A DNA stretch of 64,000 nt from Pyxicephalus adspersus (GCF_032062135.1 NC_092860.1:2107611-2171610); one strand, 5' to 3'; positions 1 to 12,084 are shown, counted from the first letter of the stretch. Program-made: numbers and translations. Notes: a model not told the origin generated them from the letters alone.

Positions 1-38
<38 letters not shown>

Positions 39-158
39 CCTCTATCTATTATCTATCTATCTATCTATCCCTCTATCTATTATCTATCTATCTATCTATC
101 CATCCCTCTATCTATCCATCCATCTATCCATCCATCCATCCATCATCTATCGATATCA
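1..158. repeat. TATC/CATC tetranucleotide microsatellite
   Basis: The window opens inside a (TCTA)n array that drifts into TCCATC-type units before ending near 158. The array is cut by the window edge, so its full length is unknown. It is a simple repeat with no coding potential. Confidence 0.95.
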
Positions 159-1270
159 TTAACTAGAGCTGGAGACATCTGGGAATCCAATTAAACTTTC
201 AATGTATCTTTGTCCATCATTTGAAGTTATGATTTATTGTCTTCAACCCCTTTTTGTTTTTATCTCTCTTTTTTGGTATTCTTCTCAATGTTACCCTCAA
301 CAACTTTATAGGTTATCCAGACTGATGCATAACAAAGCAGTTTACAACTAGGCCCTAATATAAAAGACCTTAACTAAAATAAAATAAAGTAAAATTAAAT
401 AAAATTAAAATAGGCCTTACCTAGATTTTATTTATTCCTCTTAAAATGGAAAAAAACCAAACAGGTAATTGAAGGTGTTGCACTATTTGTCATTTTAGTA
501 AACTATGTTACTGCAACCTGTTTTCGTACAGGAAGGCCGCCTCAAAATAGAGCCAACCAGCTGCTGCGAAAGCTTAATTTCTAATTCCTCATCTCCTTCT
601 TCCTTCCCAATTGTGGAATTCCAGCCTCCCATGCACCAACTTTCCAGACAGTAATATTACCGGCACTACCCATAGACCGTTGGTAGGATGTCCTGGTCAT
701 CCTAACTTTTTCCAGTCGACATGGTGACCAAGCAGCCAAGGTTTTTCCATCCCCGCCCCTAAGGGATAAGTTATTGTTAGGGTGAAATTAGTTTACGTTC
801 CTTTATTCCCCACACAAGTCAATGAATGGAAAACATATGGCTAATGTCTACGTACACTGGCCCCAAGGATTGCTGCAGTCCCCCGTTTGCAATGCAGCAC
901 AAAGCATTGGAGCCGCTAGTGAAAGCAAGACAGAACAGAGCCCGTCATATCAAAGGCGAAGTTCAGGTTAGGGAAGCACACCCTCTTGACTTGTGTCGTG
1001 TCAATGTCCTATTTCTTGGGCTGTTCTTTCCTTTGAGGAACAAATATAGAGAAGGCAAACATTTAGGTCATCCTGGTGCGTGTGAAAAGGAAATGGGAGG
1101 GAAAGTAATGATTCAGTTCTCAAAGACAGAGACTATGAATTGTCCTGCTTCATATAGATGTATAGTATTACGTAGATGGTGTAGGGGGGGGGGAAATGAA
1201 AAGCTATATCAGATCAAGGCACCTATAGACATGTTATAATGGGAAATTATTATTTTATATACTTGAAGTA
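159..1270. other. Stretch with no recognised gene
   Basis: AT-rich unique-looking DNA. The one long open frame (826-1239, +) has no recognisable domain, and no splice context supports it as an exon. I see no PCTP first exon here. Confidence 0.6.
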
Positions 1271-1273
1271 TAC

Positions 1274-1705
1274 TAATCACTGGGAAGTTTCGGCCTCTAG
1301 TGGTCCTGTTGACCATTATCACTAGGAACTAAGGTAGGGGGAACATTTAAAACTCTTCCAATTGAAACAATGACCTCTAAAAGAAGATATTTCTCTGTAT
1401 ACTCTAAGTATTAAAATAATAATTGCCCTTTAAATATGTCTATAGGTGCCTTGATATAGTATAGCTTTAATTTTTTTACCTAAATGTCATCTGCCTAATT
1501 TAATATTCTTAGAAATGTGCATCAAGCTTGCAATATGGAAAACAATTTTTCTTACTTTTATTGGGTAAGGTAGGGAAGGGTTACAATCCCTATAATTGTA
1601 TTGCTTCCTCTATTACTGGGGAATTTCGGCCCCTATTTGTCCGGTTGACCATTGTCACTAGGAAGTAAGGTTGGGGGAACATTTAAAACTTTTACAGAAG
1701 GAAAT
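1274..1705. repeat. Pair of diverged direct repeats
   Basis: A block of about 85 bp at 1274-1360 recurs at 1612-1700. Both carry the order CTGGG-AA-TTTCGGCC, GTTGACCATT, TCACTAGGAA-TAAGG and GGGGGAACATTTAAAACT. Spacing is about 340 bp. The copies differ by scattered substitutions, so this is an old duplication or two copies of one interspersed repeat. Confidence 0.65.
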
Positions 1706-1939
1706 TCTTTCAATGGAGACAATGACCTCTGTCTGAGAGATACCTCTCACTTTGGAAAATGTTCTTCCCATTTTCTGTGTGCAGGAAATCACCTTGATAA
1801 AGGTGATAAAGGCTTTATACATTTGCTTGAACTAAAAGCATAATGTAGTACATTTGGTTATAAGTATCTTTATACATTACTTGGTATTTGGTGATTTAAT
1901 TACTACAGTTTTTCTTAGACCTTTGGTCGACTTTTTGGG

Positions 1940-2002
1940 GGGATGTACCAGTCAGAGCCATGGACCACCAGTTGTCTGCGTACCATCGGTTGGCGACCGC
2001 TA
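1940..2002. mobile_element. Fragment of a hAT-like MITE
   Basis: The words CCAGTCAGAGCCATGGACCA and GGTTGGCGACC also occur in the elements at 61091-61397 and 57832-57980. Only one end is preserved, so this is a truncated copy. Confidence 0.4.
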
Positions 2003-2844
2003 ATTTAGACCATTTGGAAACATTAGGACTATGATACCTAGGCCTTTGGATATCTGCCAGGTCCTATTTACATGCATAGCTTGTCTTATGGGTAATCCAT
2101 AAATCAGAAATACACTTTACTGTTTACAAACCTGCAGGGAAAAGTAAATGGTTTGGTTTATTGTATGGATCATATTAAGCATGAATTTATCCTCCCCGCT
2201 CTCTGACCATCTCATTCTGTTGCCAGTGGAATATGATAATTAGCCTTCCAATAGCTATCAATGGTTTTGTTAATTTATTGAATATATATGTGAATACATA
2301 GGATCATAATTAATCCATATATATATTTTATATTATTCATATTCAACAGATTGGAGCTGCTAGGAAGAGCGTAGAAGGTAAGTACATCTTGGGGAACAAA
2401 GAACAGAATTTGTACTGGTTGGCTTTAATGCAGGGTTTACGTATATTTGGCAACTTATAAAGTTTGCATATTGGCAGGCCTTCCAGCTTCATACATTAGC
2501 ATATATTAAAGGTCAAAACTTTTTTTTTAATTTTGAATAGAGTAAGAAATGGTAAGAACACTGTCATGTTTTTTTTTTGACATCTTCGTTCAGATTTCCT
2601 GACATTTTCTGTCACATAGACTTACCATGAAGTGCGAGGATATCTTTGTAAAGTTCTCCTTTTGGAAGATTTCCTCTCTTTTATTAGGACAATTTTGCTT
2701 GAAGCGGAATTTCATATTATCTTTATCGTTACAAAGCCCTCGATCTCTCCACAAACCGAGGCCAGCAGATCCAACGTTGTCTTGGCTTTTCTCTTCTTTC
2801 CAGCGCTGGATAGAACAGTGGACGCGGCCATCTTTTTTTTATTA
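2003..2844. other. Stretch with no recognised gene
   Basis: AT-rich DNA with poly-T tracts. I see no exon, repeat family or RNA gene that I can name. Confidence 0.5.
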
Positions 2845-2990
2845 TTAATAATATTAATAAACAGGATTTATATAGGACCAACATATTACGCAGCGCTGCA
2901 CATTTAATAAGGGTTGCAAATGACAGATACAGACAGTGACACAGGAGGAGAGCACCCTGCCCCAAAGAGCCTACTATCCTTCTTCCTGGT
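2845..2990. repeat. Interspersed repeat with a (TTA)n end, copy 1
   Basis: A TTATTAATAATATTAATAAA lead-in is followed by CAACATATTACGCAGCGCTG and then a stretch around GACAGTGACACAGGAGGAG and CCCTGCCCC. The same order recurs at 43409-43553 and 52868-53033. This is a conserved, probably SINE-like, amphibian interspersed repeat. Its family name is not assigned. Confidence 0.7.
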
Positions 2991-3255
2991 TATACTCCAT
3001 GTCACCTGATCTGCGCATGAGATCGGGTAAAGTGTCTTCCTGCAAATGTAAAGAAAAAGTGCCGATCCCACTGCAGATTCAGTCAGTCCCTGGTGACACA
3101 TGCCCCATTTTGGGCATGCTCAGAAGAAGTAGCCCACAGCCTTGTGGTATATCTGATGCAAGTATCTGAGGCGGCTGTGGTTTTCCCCTTCAGTCTTTAT
3201 CGCCACGGCAGTAAAGACTGGAGGAGTGGAGACCTCCACTTAAAATGTAAAAAAA
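2991..3255. mobile_element. CpG-bearing MITE-like repeat, diverged
   Basis: Contains GTCACCTGATCTGCGCATGA and GCATGCTCAGAAGAAG, words shared in variant form with the elements at 12987-13495, 18320-18690 and 31751-32114. Boundaries are approximate and no coding capacity is seen. Confidence 0.45.
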
Positions 3256-3307
3256 AAAGTTTCCTTTATATGAAAAGAATAGCCATCCTTTTCCATAATG
3301 TATTATA

Positions 3308-3471
3308 GGGCCCGATTTGGAGAAGATGGGTGATCCAGCAAACCCAGAAAAACTTCCTATTATTTGGCAACTGTTTTCTATCCATGACCATTCCATATTT
3401 GTGAGGTCACCCAGGTTCTCACATGATAGTATATCTTCTCCAAACTTGGAGAACATTAATAAATAAAGCCC
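3308..3471. mobile_element. Foldback MITE family A, copy 1
   Basis: Inverted halves GGGTGATCCAGCAAACC and its approximate complement near GGTCACCCAGG enclose a short centre. The left end lacks part of the usual TTATTAAAGCTCTCCAAG terminus. At least eleven related copies occur in this window. Transposase family is not assigned. Confidence 0.75.
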
Positions 3472-5000
3472 ATAGTCTCAGTGGCACTGGTGATCATAAT
3501 AAATAGAGAGAGTATTTTTTCGTAACGGGCACAAAAAGCAACAAAAACTTTGTGTTTTTTTTATTTTACTTTGTCAAAAACTGAAATTAAACTTTTTGGC
3601 TTTTTTTAGGGTTAGGAAAAAAACTTTCTCTTGCAATGGGGCTAGCCCTCATCCTCCATAAGCAGAGGGACAGTCGGAGAGGCTCTGATATCAGTTCTGA
3701 GTAACGCAACTAGGACATACTACGACTCATGGCGGCAAAAAAGTTGGAAGAATTGTTAATGATTTATTGCTTTACATTTATTATTACATATTACCGACAT
3801 ATAGACCAAGAACTATTGTCTAATGTATTGGGACTGCTGACTGCAGAGTAAGAAAGTAAACCGTACTGCATGAGGTTTTTGGCAAAGGATTCCCAGCCAT
3901 GACCAAACATTTGCTTGATTTCTATTTTAAGCCATATGGAGGAAGCAAAAGTAAATTCTATGAGTATTTCTTTAACTATCTCTCTGGAAGCGCAAAGTGC
4001 TATGACGCATTGTACCAAAACTTGACAATAGGTTCTAATCAAGCCGTAGATAAGTAGTTTACATAAGAGGAAACTCATTTGGAAGGGAACAAAATGAGGA
4101 ACGTGAAATGGAGAAAGTGATTCCCACACTGCTTAATCTTTTTCTGTTGTGAAGAACTTTACCAGATCATATTCCCAAGGTCCTGGTCCAACACATTCTT
4201 TTATAAGTATACTATCTGTATACAGCTTAAAATTCTCTTTTTGTAGACTTAACATTAAAATGTTAGTTTAACAAATATCTAATTATAGTAATACAAAAAT
4301 ATTTTCTTTGCCATGGCATGGGTCATTAGGTGACCTTAAATTTAACTCGTTGCTGTACAATGAAGATTGCACTCTTATTGGCTCCCACAGGGCAGGGGTG
4401 TGAAGAATGGGTGGAGCTTAGATCAGGATTGGAGCTTAGCCTGAAATCTGGGAAGCTGATTCGTTCAGCTAATTGTGGGAGCTTTTGGCAAGGCTTTTAT
4501 GCTGAAGAAGGCCAACAGGTTTCCCGTAAACAAAAATTTTTGCAATATACAAAACTGGGAATTTTCATGTGAATTCCCCATTTTTTATTAACGGTCATAT
4601 AAAGCTATAGGTGTGACTAAAGCTAAACCTGAGTTGATGTACATGCCTTAAAACAGATATGTGGCCAAGGAATGCAATGTGTATTTTTTTAGTTAAGGGC
4701 ATTTGTTTTAAATGTTTTTAACAGCAATTTAAGTGCCTCAGGCGCATACTGTGTCTCTTCTCTTGGAATAATCATGCATACCTTCCAAGGATAGAAAAGG
4801 AAACATCAATTTTTTAATTCTGTGTGCCCAGTGAATGAGACATTCTGGGAATCGGCATCTTGGATTATGAATGATTCTGTATGTGTTTAATTTTTCAGGA
4901 ATATTTATTTTATAGGTAGGTACAGTGATCACAAAAACCAAAAAGAGAAAACATAGCCTTAGTGGGTACCCTCTACTGCTGCTGCAAGAACATAGATCCT
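3472..5000. other. Stretch with no recognised gene
   Basis: Several open frames on both strands (for example 3791-4129 minus) have no recognisable domain. No named repeat was identified. Confidence 0.5.
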
Positions 5001-5553
5001 TGTTTCTCAACCAGGTTTCCTCCAGAACAGTGGTCCCCAACCTTTTGGACATCACGGACCACTAAATTTATGGACTACGGACTGCACATGCACGGGGAGC
5101 CGTGTATCACAAAAGGGGGAAGAAGCTTCCTTCAGAGTGACGTCATGATGCCACCACCGCCCTGAGCCTGCGATGCATACAGGATGCATGGTACGCGGCT
5201 CTGGCCGGTGTGCCCCCCCAAGCAGGGTCCTTCTCCTGACCACTCTGGGGGGTGCAACGGCCAAAGCTGTGGACCACCAAAATTTTCTGACGGACCACAG
5301 GCTGCTCCAGAGGGTAGGAGTTCCTTCAGCAATGAGCAGTTTGTACCTCTTGGGTCAGTGTAGCTGGAACCAAAAATCTTTTTGGCTATTCGTAACATTC
5401 TTCCCAATAGCCAGCAATGTAGGAGAAATTCTTCTTACTGATCACTACACAAATGTACTGTAAGCTGTGGATATAGTAATTAAAGAAGGGTTCCCTGAAG
5501 ATCTGAAAGTTATTTTAGGGATTCTGACATCTTAAAAAGGTCAAGAAACTTTG
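5001..5553. mobile_element. hAT-like MITE family B (outer element of a nest)
   Basis: The left end TTTCTCAACCAGG and the right end GGTCAAGAAACTTTG match the termini of the copies at 36697, 47091 and 63312 (…TTTCTCAACC / GGTTGAGAAA…). The element is interrupted at 5028-5304 by another hAT-like insert. Internal words TGAGCAGTTTGTACCTCTT and TTCCCTGAAGATCTGAAAGT are shared with the other copies. Non-autonomous; no transposase frame. Confidence 0.8.
5028..5304. mobile_element. hAT-like insert nested in family B element
   Basis: Starts CAGTGGTCCCCAACC and ends GGACCACAGGCTG. It is flanked by CTCCAGAA at 5020-5027 and CTCCAGAG at 5305-5312, an 8-bp target duplication with one change, the size made by hAT transposases. 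The undisturbed target (CCTCCAGAGG) is visible in the related copy at 47091. No transposase. Confidence 0.85.
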
Positions 5554-5561
5554 CTCTAGAT

Positions 5562-5861
5562 CAGGGGTCAGCAAACTCCCGCCTTTAGGCCAGATACAGC
5601 CTAGCCAGTAGTCAGTTCTGGCCTAATGCCCCCCTGGTCGATCCAAGCCTAATTCCGGCCGGCAGGGGTCGGCAACCCGCAGCTTCGGAGCTGCATGCGG
5701 GGTGTAGGGGGTAAGGGGACATTGTATACGGAGGAGAGGGATTTCCCTTCGGGCATTCCTGGTAGAGGGTGGAGCCATCAGCGGGGGACTCAAGAGAGGG
5801 TCCAGCCTAGTGTGCCTTCTTGACCTCTTAAATGGCTTAGTAGCCAAAAAAGTGACCCCTG
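5562..5861. mobile_element. hAT-like MITE family C, with CTCTAGAT target duplication
   Basis: Terminal CAGGGGTCAGCAAACTC on the left and AGTGACCCCTG on the right are flanked by identical CTCTAGAT (5554-5561 and 5862-5869). The 8-bp direct duplication and CAGGGG ends fit hAT. No open frame resembles a transposase. Confidence 0.88.
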
Positions 5862-5924
5862 CTCTAGATGATGCCTATCAGAGTATACCAGCTGTTATAC
5901 ATCTTTGTCTTATTTTACACCCAA

Positions 5925-6345
5925 ATGTCAGTACAGGTTACATAGGTTTATAACCAGAAGACAAGCCAGGATTGGGATAGGGGTTTGGGATAGTTTGGGT
6001 CAGGATCATAAAAAGTGGCATAGGTTCATTGGCAAATCACAAAATAGGCAAATCAGGTTTATGGCAGGCTATAGTTTAATGTTGGGCATCACAGGGTCAT
6101 AATCAGGTCGCAGGATAGATCAGGACAGGTGACAAATGTTTATAGGCAGGTTCCAAGGTCATGATCAGTGGCACAGTTTAATAGACAGGTCACTATCCAT
6201 GCTCGGGTAGTACAGATTGGAAGGCAGGATAGGACACTTGGCAAAGGTTTGAAGCTAGGTTCAAGGAAAAGATAAGTGGCACAGGTTTAAAGGCAAATCA
6301 TAGTCCAAGGTCAGAGTAGTTGACTTGGGGTTTGTTGTCAGGTCA
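5925..6345. repeat. Degenerate tandem repeat rich in CAGG/GGTCA words
   Basis: The stretch repeats words such as AGTGGCACAG(G)TTTAA, AGGCAAATCA and CAAGGTCA at irregular spacing. This is an old, decayed satellite-like array or the internal region of a frog repeat. A related CAGG/GTC-rich tract occurs at 61640-61900. Confidence 0.5.
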
Positions 6346-6370
6346 CCTACCGGGGTCAGAATATGCAGCA

Positions 6371-7360
6371 CAAAATATTGCCTTCCTCTATGCTGAAGCC
6401 TTTCAGTGAAGCACAATAAGTTAGATACTTTACCTTAAACCTGACTCACTATATGACCTTGCTCAGCAATCCACTGTCTTTGCAGCAAAAACATCCAACT
6501 GTGTCCAGCGTACCCTATTTGGCCCAATAATTCCTTTGACTGTGTCCATACTCACATGAATGGCTGGAGGATGCCATTAGTACAAATATAAGAATGATTA
6601 AAAGCAAAGTTGTCCTTTAATGAATATGCATTGTAATAAAATCAGACCTTTTATTTAACAAATATCTGGTGATTACATATTGAACCCGAGTCAAGTTGTT
6701 GATTCAATAATGTACAATGTATTCCTTCCTTTACCTCTGCTCTAGATTCCAGTCTTAGGCTTCTTGTGGAAATCTGCCATTACCTAATTATTGCATGACA
6801 AGGGTATTTAGCATTATAATATGCTTTGCAAAATAATTATATTTGTTTCATTGGACTCCTAGTTACAACAAGATGTAGAGATAACTATATTATGTATATT
6901 TACTTATATTTCTGTGACTTTAGCCTCTTAAAGCGGAATTCCAAGTTCAGTAAAAACATTCAAGTGCAGTGGGGCTAACCAACTTCTGTGACCGAAATCA
7001 CAGAAGTGGCCCCTTTAGGGAGCATAGAATTATTATTATTACTCTTTCTCCTACATACCCAAAATATTGAGTGATCCAACCCTTAATCTGGTGTGGCAAG
7101 GCACAGGGGGGGGGGGGGGGTTGCTCATGATAACGGGATGCTTACAGGGCAGATTAGATGCAGTCCAAAATAACAGCAGTTTTTATTTGTTTAGGCAAGT
7201 GTTACAGCACACTCTCCAGCACTTCACAACAAATCAATAAACAGTGGCCTGGTTGGGCATCTGGCTATCTTACCTAGGTGCCCTCTCTTACTAACACATT
7301 CACTATATCAATACTGTTCCACTCACAGTTTTGTAGTACTGTTTACCGCTGGCTTTCCTG
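6371..7360. other. Stretch with no recognised gene; G15 run
   Basis: Contains a TTAAAGCGGAATTCCAAG fragment at about 6929 that resembles the end of the CpG-bearing MITE family. A run of 15 G is at 7106-7120. Otherwise no feature is recognised. Confidence 0.5.
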
Positions 7361-7363
7361 GAA

Positions 7364-7660
7364 CCCTCTGGCTCTCTCTCAGCCTGGAATCCACTCTGGT
7401 TCTCTCTCAGCCTGGAATCCACTCTGGCTCTCTCTCAGCCTGGAATCCACCCTGGCTCTCTCTCAGCCTGGAATCCACTCTGGCTCTCTCTCAGCCTGGA
7501 ATCCACTCTGGCTCTCTCTCAGCCTGGAATCCACTCTGGCTCTCTCTCTGCCTGGAATCCACTCTGGCTCTCTCTCAGCCTGGAATCCACTCTGGCTCTC
7601 TCAGCCTGGAATCCACTCTGGCTGTCTCTCAGCCTGGAATCCACTCTGGCTCTCTTAGCC
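7364..7660. repeat. 28-bp minisatellite, about 10 units
   Basis: The unit contains CTCTCTCAGCCTGGAATCC followed by ACTCTGG, 28 bp in all, repeated about ten times with few changes. One unit near 7590 has lost 4 bp. Because 28 is not a multiple of three, the open frame through the array (7278-7658, +) cycles through frames and is a by-product of the repeat, not a gene. Confidence 0.95.
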
Positions 7661-7977
7661 TCTTGCTGATCAAATTCCCCTCTTTTCTTGCACCTAAGTG
7701 CAGGTGAAAATAACCCAAATCAGGGTTGGATTGGCCCAAGGAACCCACCCTTTCACTTCCTTGGCCGGCTGCAGGGCCCTAAAGAACCTGGTTTGTTCTT
7801 TAAAACCTATACAAAGCTAATATCCCTGGAGCCTTTAATGCACTTTTCCTGCCATTTTTGGGGCACTCTGTCACACTGGTTAAACTCATTTTGAATTGTG
7901 GATTTTTTTTCTCAGACTTCTTATATACCTTCAATTTTCTCTCTTTATATTAGTATAAGTTTTATGTCTAATGATCC

Positions 7978-8017
7978 CCCCCCAAGAAAGCCTTTAAAGG
8001 TGAAACGCATCAGGAAC
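7978..8017 (+). ncRNA. Hammerhead-like motif, degenerate core (HH1)
   Basis: Stem II GCCTTTAAAGGT is well formed and is followed by GAAAC, GC, ATC. The upstream core reads CCAAGAA instead of CTGANGA, so self-cleavage is not expected. It is probably a decayed retroelement copy. Confidence 0.45.
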
Positions 8018-11000
8018 CGAGACCAATTACAAATTTCACTGGAAGTGCTTAACAGCAACTGTCTTCTTGGAAACCATTGGACTCTAATTAAATGATCACA
8101 AGTCCAATGTATAGTTATTAGTCCCGAAAAACACAGAAGTAATGAATGAGGCAGGGACTACTACAATATTAAATTGGCACTGATTTACCTGTATATGTTT
8201 ATATTGGTTCTACTTGACCAACGAAGATGACCAGAACCCATCCAGAATAATATTATTAATTATTAATAGAATAAGGTAAGGTACCCCTTTAGTCTGAGGG
8301 TTTCTTTCTCTGCAAATGTTTTGCTGAGGGGTGCCATCACTGCACTGCTTCTGAAAAGCTACTTACTATTTTAAAGAAGGAAAGGTCAGCATTGGTAACC
8401 TCTGTTATCCTTTTATGATAGATTTTCTATAAAGAAACCCAATCCCTGTTATTATATCAATGTTATAAATTCAATTAAAGTGCAAAAGCTGCCACAGTGT
8501 CGGGAAGGAAAACTGGGGTTCGGTTCAAGCAACAAGCCTCCATCAATTCCCATAGCACCAAACTATCAGCCTGTATGGAACGCACAGAAATATTAAGGAA
8601 ATACAGCTACAGTATTTAAAGTTTAGGTGAAGTTACACTTTTAGTAGTCATGAGGTCATGACATGTCCTCTTTAAAAGTTACCTAAGAATGTTGTCATTG
8701 TAATTTACAGAAAAAAAAAGTTTTTGTGAAATCTTCTGCAACAGAGTTAATAAATTCCTATAAAAATGTTCTCTGTGTAATATGTTTTGCAAAACAAGAT
8801 GATGGGTTTGAAGGGCTTTCTTAGAAAAACAGCAAATATGTCAAAGCTGATAGAATGAATAAGTCAGGGGCCACAGAGCTCCAATAAACCTTTCCACTAA
8901 ATCTTCTATTTACGTCACAACATTCTTCAGAATACATGTCTTCTGGGGTCCTGGAAATCTTATACCCTTGTTGCAAACATCATTCAGGTAGATAAATGAC
9001 CTTGTAGAGCTGTGTGGGTTTCAGAGGAGAACAGCCAGAATTGTAACAAAAGATTAGAAATACTTTCCAAACTTTGGAGGCTATTTGTACATTTTTCATT
9101 TGTTTGATTGTACTTAGCCCCACTTGTCATTCAGCTTTGTTCATATTCCCTGTAAGATTTGCTATTCCAAGATTTGCTTCTATTGCTTTCCTTTTTTTTA
9201 CCTTTTTCAATGCCAAATTGTTGATACTATTCCCAAGCTAGGTGTGCTGAGGGGCATTTTTATTCCTTTAGACCTCACACTCCATAGACTTGAATAGGAA
9301 ATGCTTGCAAACACCTAAAACACTTATACATATTTTTAGGAATTTTTAATTTTATTTGAATACAAATTTACTTTTTTTAATTGCCAAAAAAGAAAAAGAA
9401 ATGCATGTGGTCTTCCCTAGCATTGAAACTAGACCCTTTAATAGGCTGATGACCTTTCTGGATAGGAAATTAGGCTGTGAGCATGTTTTCCCCCCTCTTC
9501 TAACCGTAAAGGGTCCTCTTGAATCTGGCTTGACAGAGAAGGAAGGGGACAAAAGGGATATAGCCTGCTTCCCTTGTGACAAAAAACAGACCCCTGTCTA
9601 CCCCCAACAGTGTAAAGGGCCATCATTGCGGGATGGGGCCTTACTCCCACATTTGTGGGTAGAAACTTTATCTGCAATCTTTAATAAGGGGGTCCCCAAA
9701 TATCTTCCACCATTACCCTGGAAAATGAGTACAGGGATACATACTACTCCTTACTCATTACCAGGAAAGGGTTAAATCATCCGTAAATATAATGACACCA
9801 CAAAACTTCATATTCCATACTGGCTGCTCTTCGCTCCACAATGGCTGGAGGTCCCCCTTAGGTGAAGCTCTTATCATTGCATTCAGCCAGGCCAGTCGGT
9901 GACAACTGTCCTTAGCTGCCCTTTTTGCATGATTTGAACATTTGAACATTGATTAAATGTAAATAATGATGACGGAGGTTCTATAGCAATGTGAGTCAGG
10001 TTGAAAAATAGTTTGTATGGGCACATTGGAGTAACACAGCTGAAGAATTTGGATTTTCACTTTTAGCAGCCCAACAAATTAGCAGTTTCTCAGTACATTC
10101 CAGGCTTATAATAGAGAACAATCTCCATTGTACATACAGAGCAGATGCTGAATGACTAGGCTAATATTAAGGAAACTGCTCCCGGGCTTTAATCTGGATT
10201 ATTGGATTGTAAAGCACAGACCAAAACCAGTTACCGTTACATATTTTCATGAATTTGAATAAGGATGTTTTTAAGTCATTTGTGCCAATTGTTTCCTAGA
10301 ATTTTAAATATGTCACTTGGGTCCTTAGCAGTTAAAAGAAATGTTTTTGCAGGCGTTTAGCAGGCGGTGCAGTTGCATTGCATTTTTTGATTGACATTGA
10401 GAAACTTAGTGTATTTTAAGTGGTTTTTGAGCATTTGAATGGCTTTTAGGAAGTGCTTGTGAACAAGAAGTATAAACAAATCATGTGTTTCCACTTCCTA
10501 TACTCCTCCAGCTTCTGTGCGAAGCTAAAAAAATGCTTCCTTTAGCGTTTTTTTTAATAGTTTGAATAGCCAAGGAAGCAACTGAACAAACTGCCTTTAG
10601 TTGTTACCAGGAGTTGGGCACCCAGTAAATGGCAACTGCACCGAAACTCAACCTATCCTATGGAAATGCCCCAAAAATGTTTAGTTAAGCTAGGTAATTT
10701 ATTTGTACAATCTCTGTAATCTTTGGATTTGGTGATGTCTCTCTAGTAATGTTCACTGTTCTCCTTGCTGGAAGCTCTGCCACAAGGAAGCAAAGCCCTG
10801 CTTCTGCAAAGATGGCTACCTTCACACAGAGATACAACAAGGTATGGTAAGTCGGTGAAGGAGGAAAGATCTGCTGCTGGAAGACCACAAGTCAATGCTG
10901 CTGGCTAGTTTGCCCCTTGCCTGACTTGTTTGGGCAGCAGTTTCTAGAGTTCAGTTGCTATTTAAATATATACAGCTCAAATACATATACCCCTACTGTT

Positions 11001-11138
11001 TTACGTATATATTTTGGTAAATCAATATACATTGATAAATATATATATATATATAAATTCAACCTGTCACCAGTCTCAAACACAGCAGAATGATTTAATT
11101 ACCTTTACTAATGAGTTTTCCCCCTTTGTGTATTGCAG
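8018..11138. other. Upstream or intron 1 of PCTP; no exon recognised
   Basis: No stretch resembling the PCTP first exon, and no splice donor in a plausible coding context, was found. The 139-codon frame at 9356-9775 (+) has no known domain. A region near 10340-10660 is full of GCGTTT/AGCGTTTT-type inverted words and looks repetitive. Confidence 0.55.
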
Positions 11139-11256
11139 CAAACAGGCCTGTATGAATATAAAGTCTATGGCGGTCTGGCCGACTGTCCAGCAGACCTGTG
11201 TGCAGATGTCTACATGGACCTGGACTACAGAAAGCAGTGGGATAAGAATGTGAAAG
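11139..11256 (+). CDS. PCTP: PCTP exon 2 (first coding exon in the window)
   Basis: Encodes the N-terminal part of the START lipid-binding fold of phosphatidylcholine transfer protein, a cytosolic carrier that moves phosphatidylcholine between membranes. The read starts QTGLYEYKVYG and ends DYRKQWDKNVK. It aligns without gaps to human residues ~48-86, compared from memory. Tyr72, Arg78 and Asp82 of the human lipid pocket are present. The acceptor is a TTTTCCCCC tract then TATTGCAG, and the donor is AAAG|GTTTGT. The exon is 118 bp: 39 codons plus one base. The first exon, about 47 residues, is not visible upstream. Confidence 0.95.
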
Positions 11257-12084
11257 GTTTGTACAAGGCTGGTGTTAGAGGCCACATTCAGGAATGAGAA
11301 CACCATTAGCCATTTCGTATATTTTGGGTATTATAATGGGTATATATTGGGCATATAATGGGTATTTTGGGTATTGGGGGGTTACATCCACGTGAGCACA
11401 TGGAAGGGTCCCTGCTTCTACAGCACACAACTTTGGACTAAAGTGAACATAGTAAAGGAGTCACAACCTGGACCAGGGCTAATAATTCTCCCCATATGAT
11501 AGCTTTGAGCCATTCTCTTAGCACAAGCACTGTCAAGTGAGAAGTAGATTAATAAATCACATGCACCTTTAAACTTACAAATACAGGGAATTTATCTTTG
11601 CTCCCATTGGCTGAACAGAATGGGTCTATATGGGCCAAACAAAATTTTCGGTTATCTATGCGCTAACATTCTGAATCACAAGGCCCCATTCTGAAGGAAA
11701 ATTAATTTATGGTTCCCGATCACATTTATATTTGTCTATAAACAATCCTCCTAGCTTTGCAGATTGCACCCCAGCCAAATGATGGCAGTGCATTTTTATG
11801 TACAACTGTATTATTCCGATTCAATTACAGGAACAAAAAATTATAATAATAGCAAACAGAAATTGTTAGTCAAATAAAAGTCAAATAAAAGTTTATGAGG
11901 TCCTTAAATGTAAATAATAAAGTACCTAAAATCCACTAAATTTAAATTCACAATGTATTTGGAAAATTGTATGAATCATGGAGAAAAGCAACAAAAGGGG
12001 GAATTTTGGATAAAAGTTGGATGCATCTTGGATGGAAACATTTAAATAGACCACAATATTTTTTAAATAAAATATTAAAAAAAA

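Noticed and set aside
168..205. Stretch reading LETSGNPIKL, superficially like the ETSGISIYRL of PCTP exon 1
   Set aside because: The match is only five residues, no donor follows, and other frames close quickly.
826..1239. 137-codon open frame on the plus strand
   Set aside because: No domain, cysteine/charge pattern or splice context; length is possible by chance.
7278..7658. 126-codon repetitive open frame
   Set aside because: Produced by the 28-bp minisatellite; the unit is not a multiple of three and no start context or exon signals support it.
9356..9775. 139-codon open frame on the plus strand
   Set aside because: No recognisable homology or motif. It sits in DNA upstream of PCTP exon 2 with overlapping frames on the minus strand.
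10790..10845. ATGGCTACCTTCACACAG then AACAAG|GTATGG, considered as PCTP exon 1
   Set aside because: Residues do not resemble the PCTP N-terminus, the frame is short and the phase does not suit exon 2.
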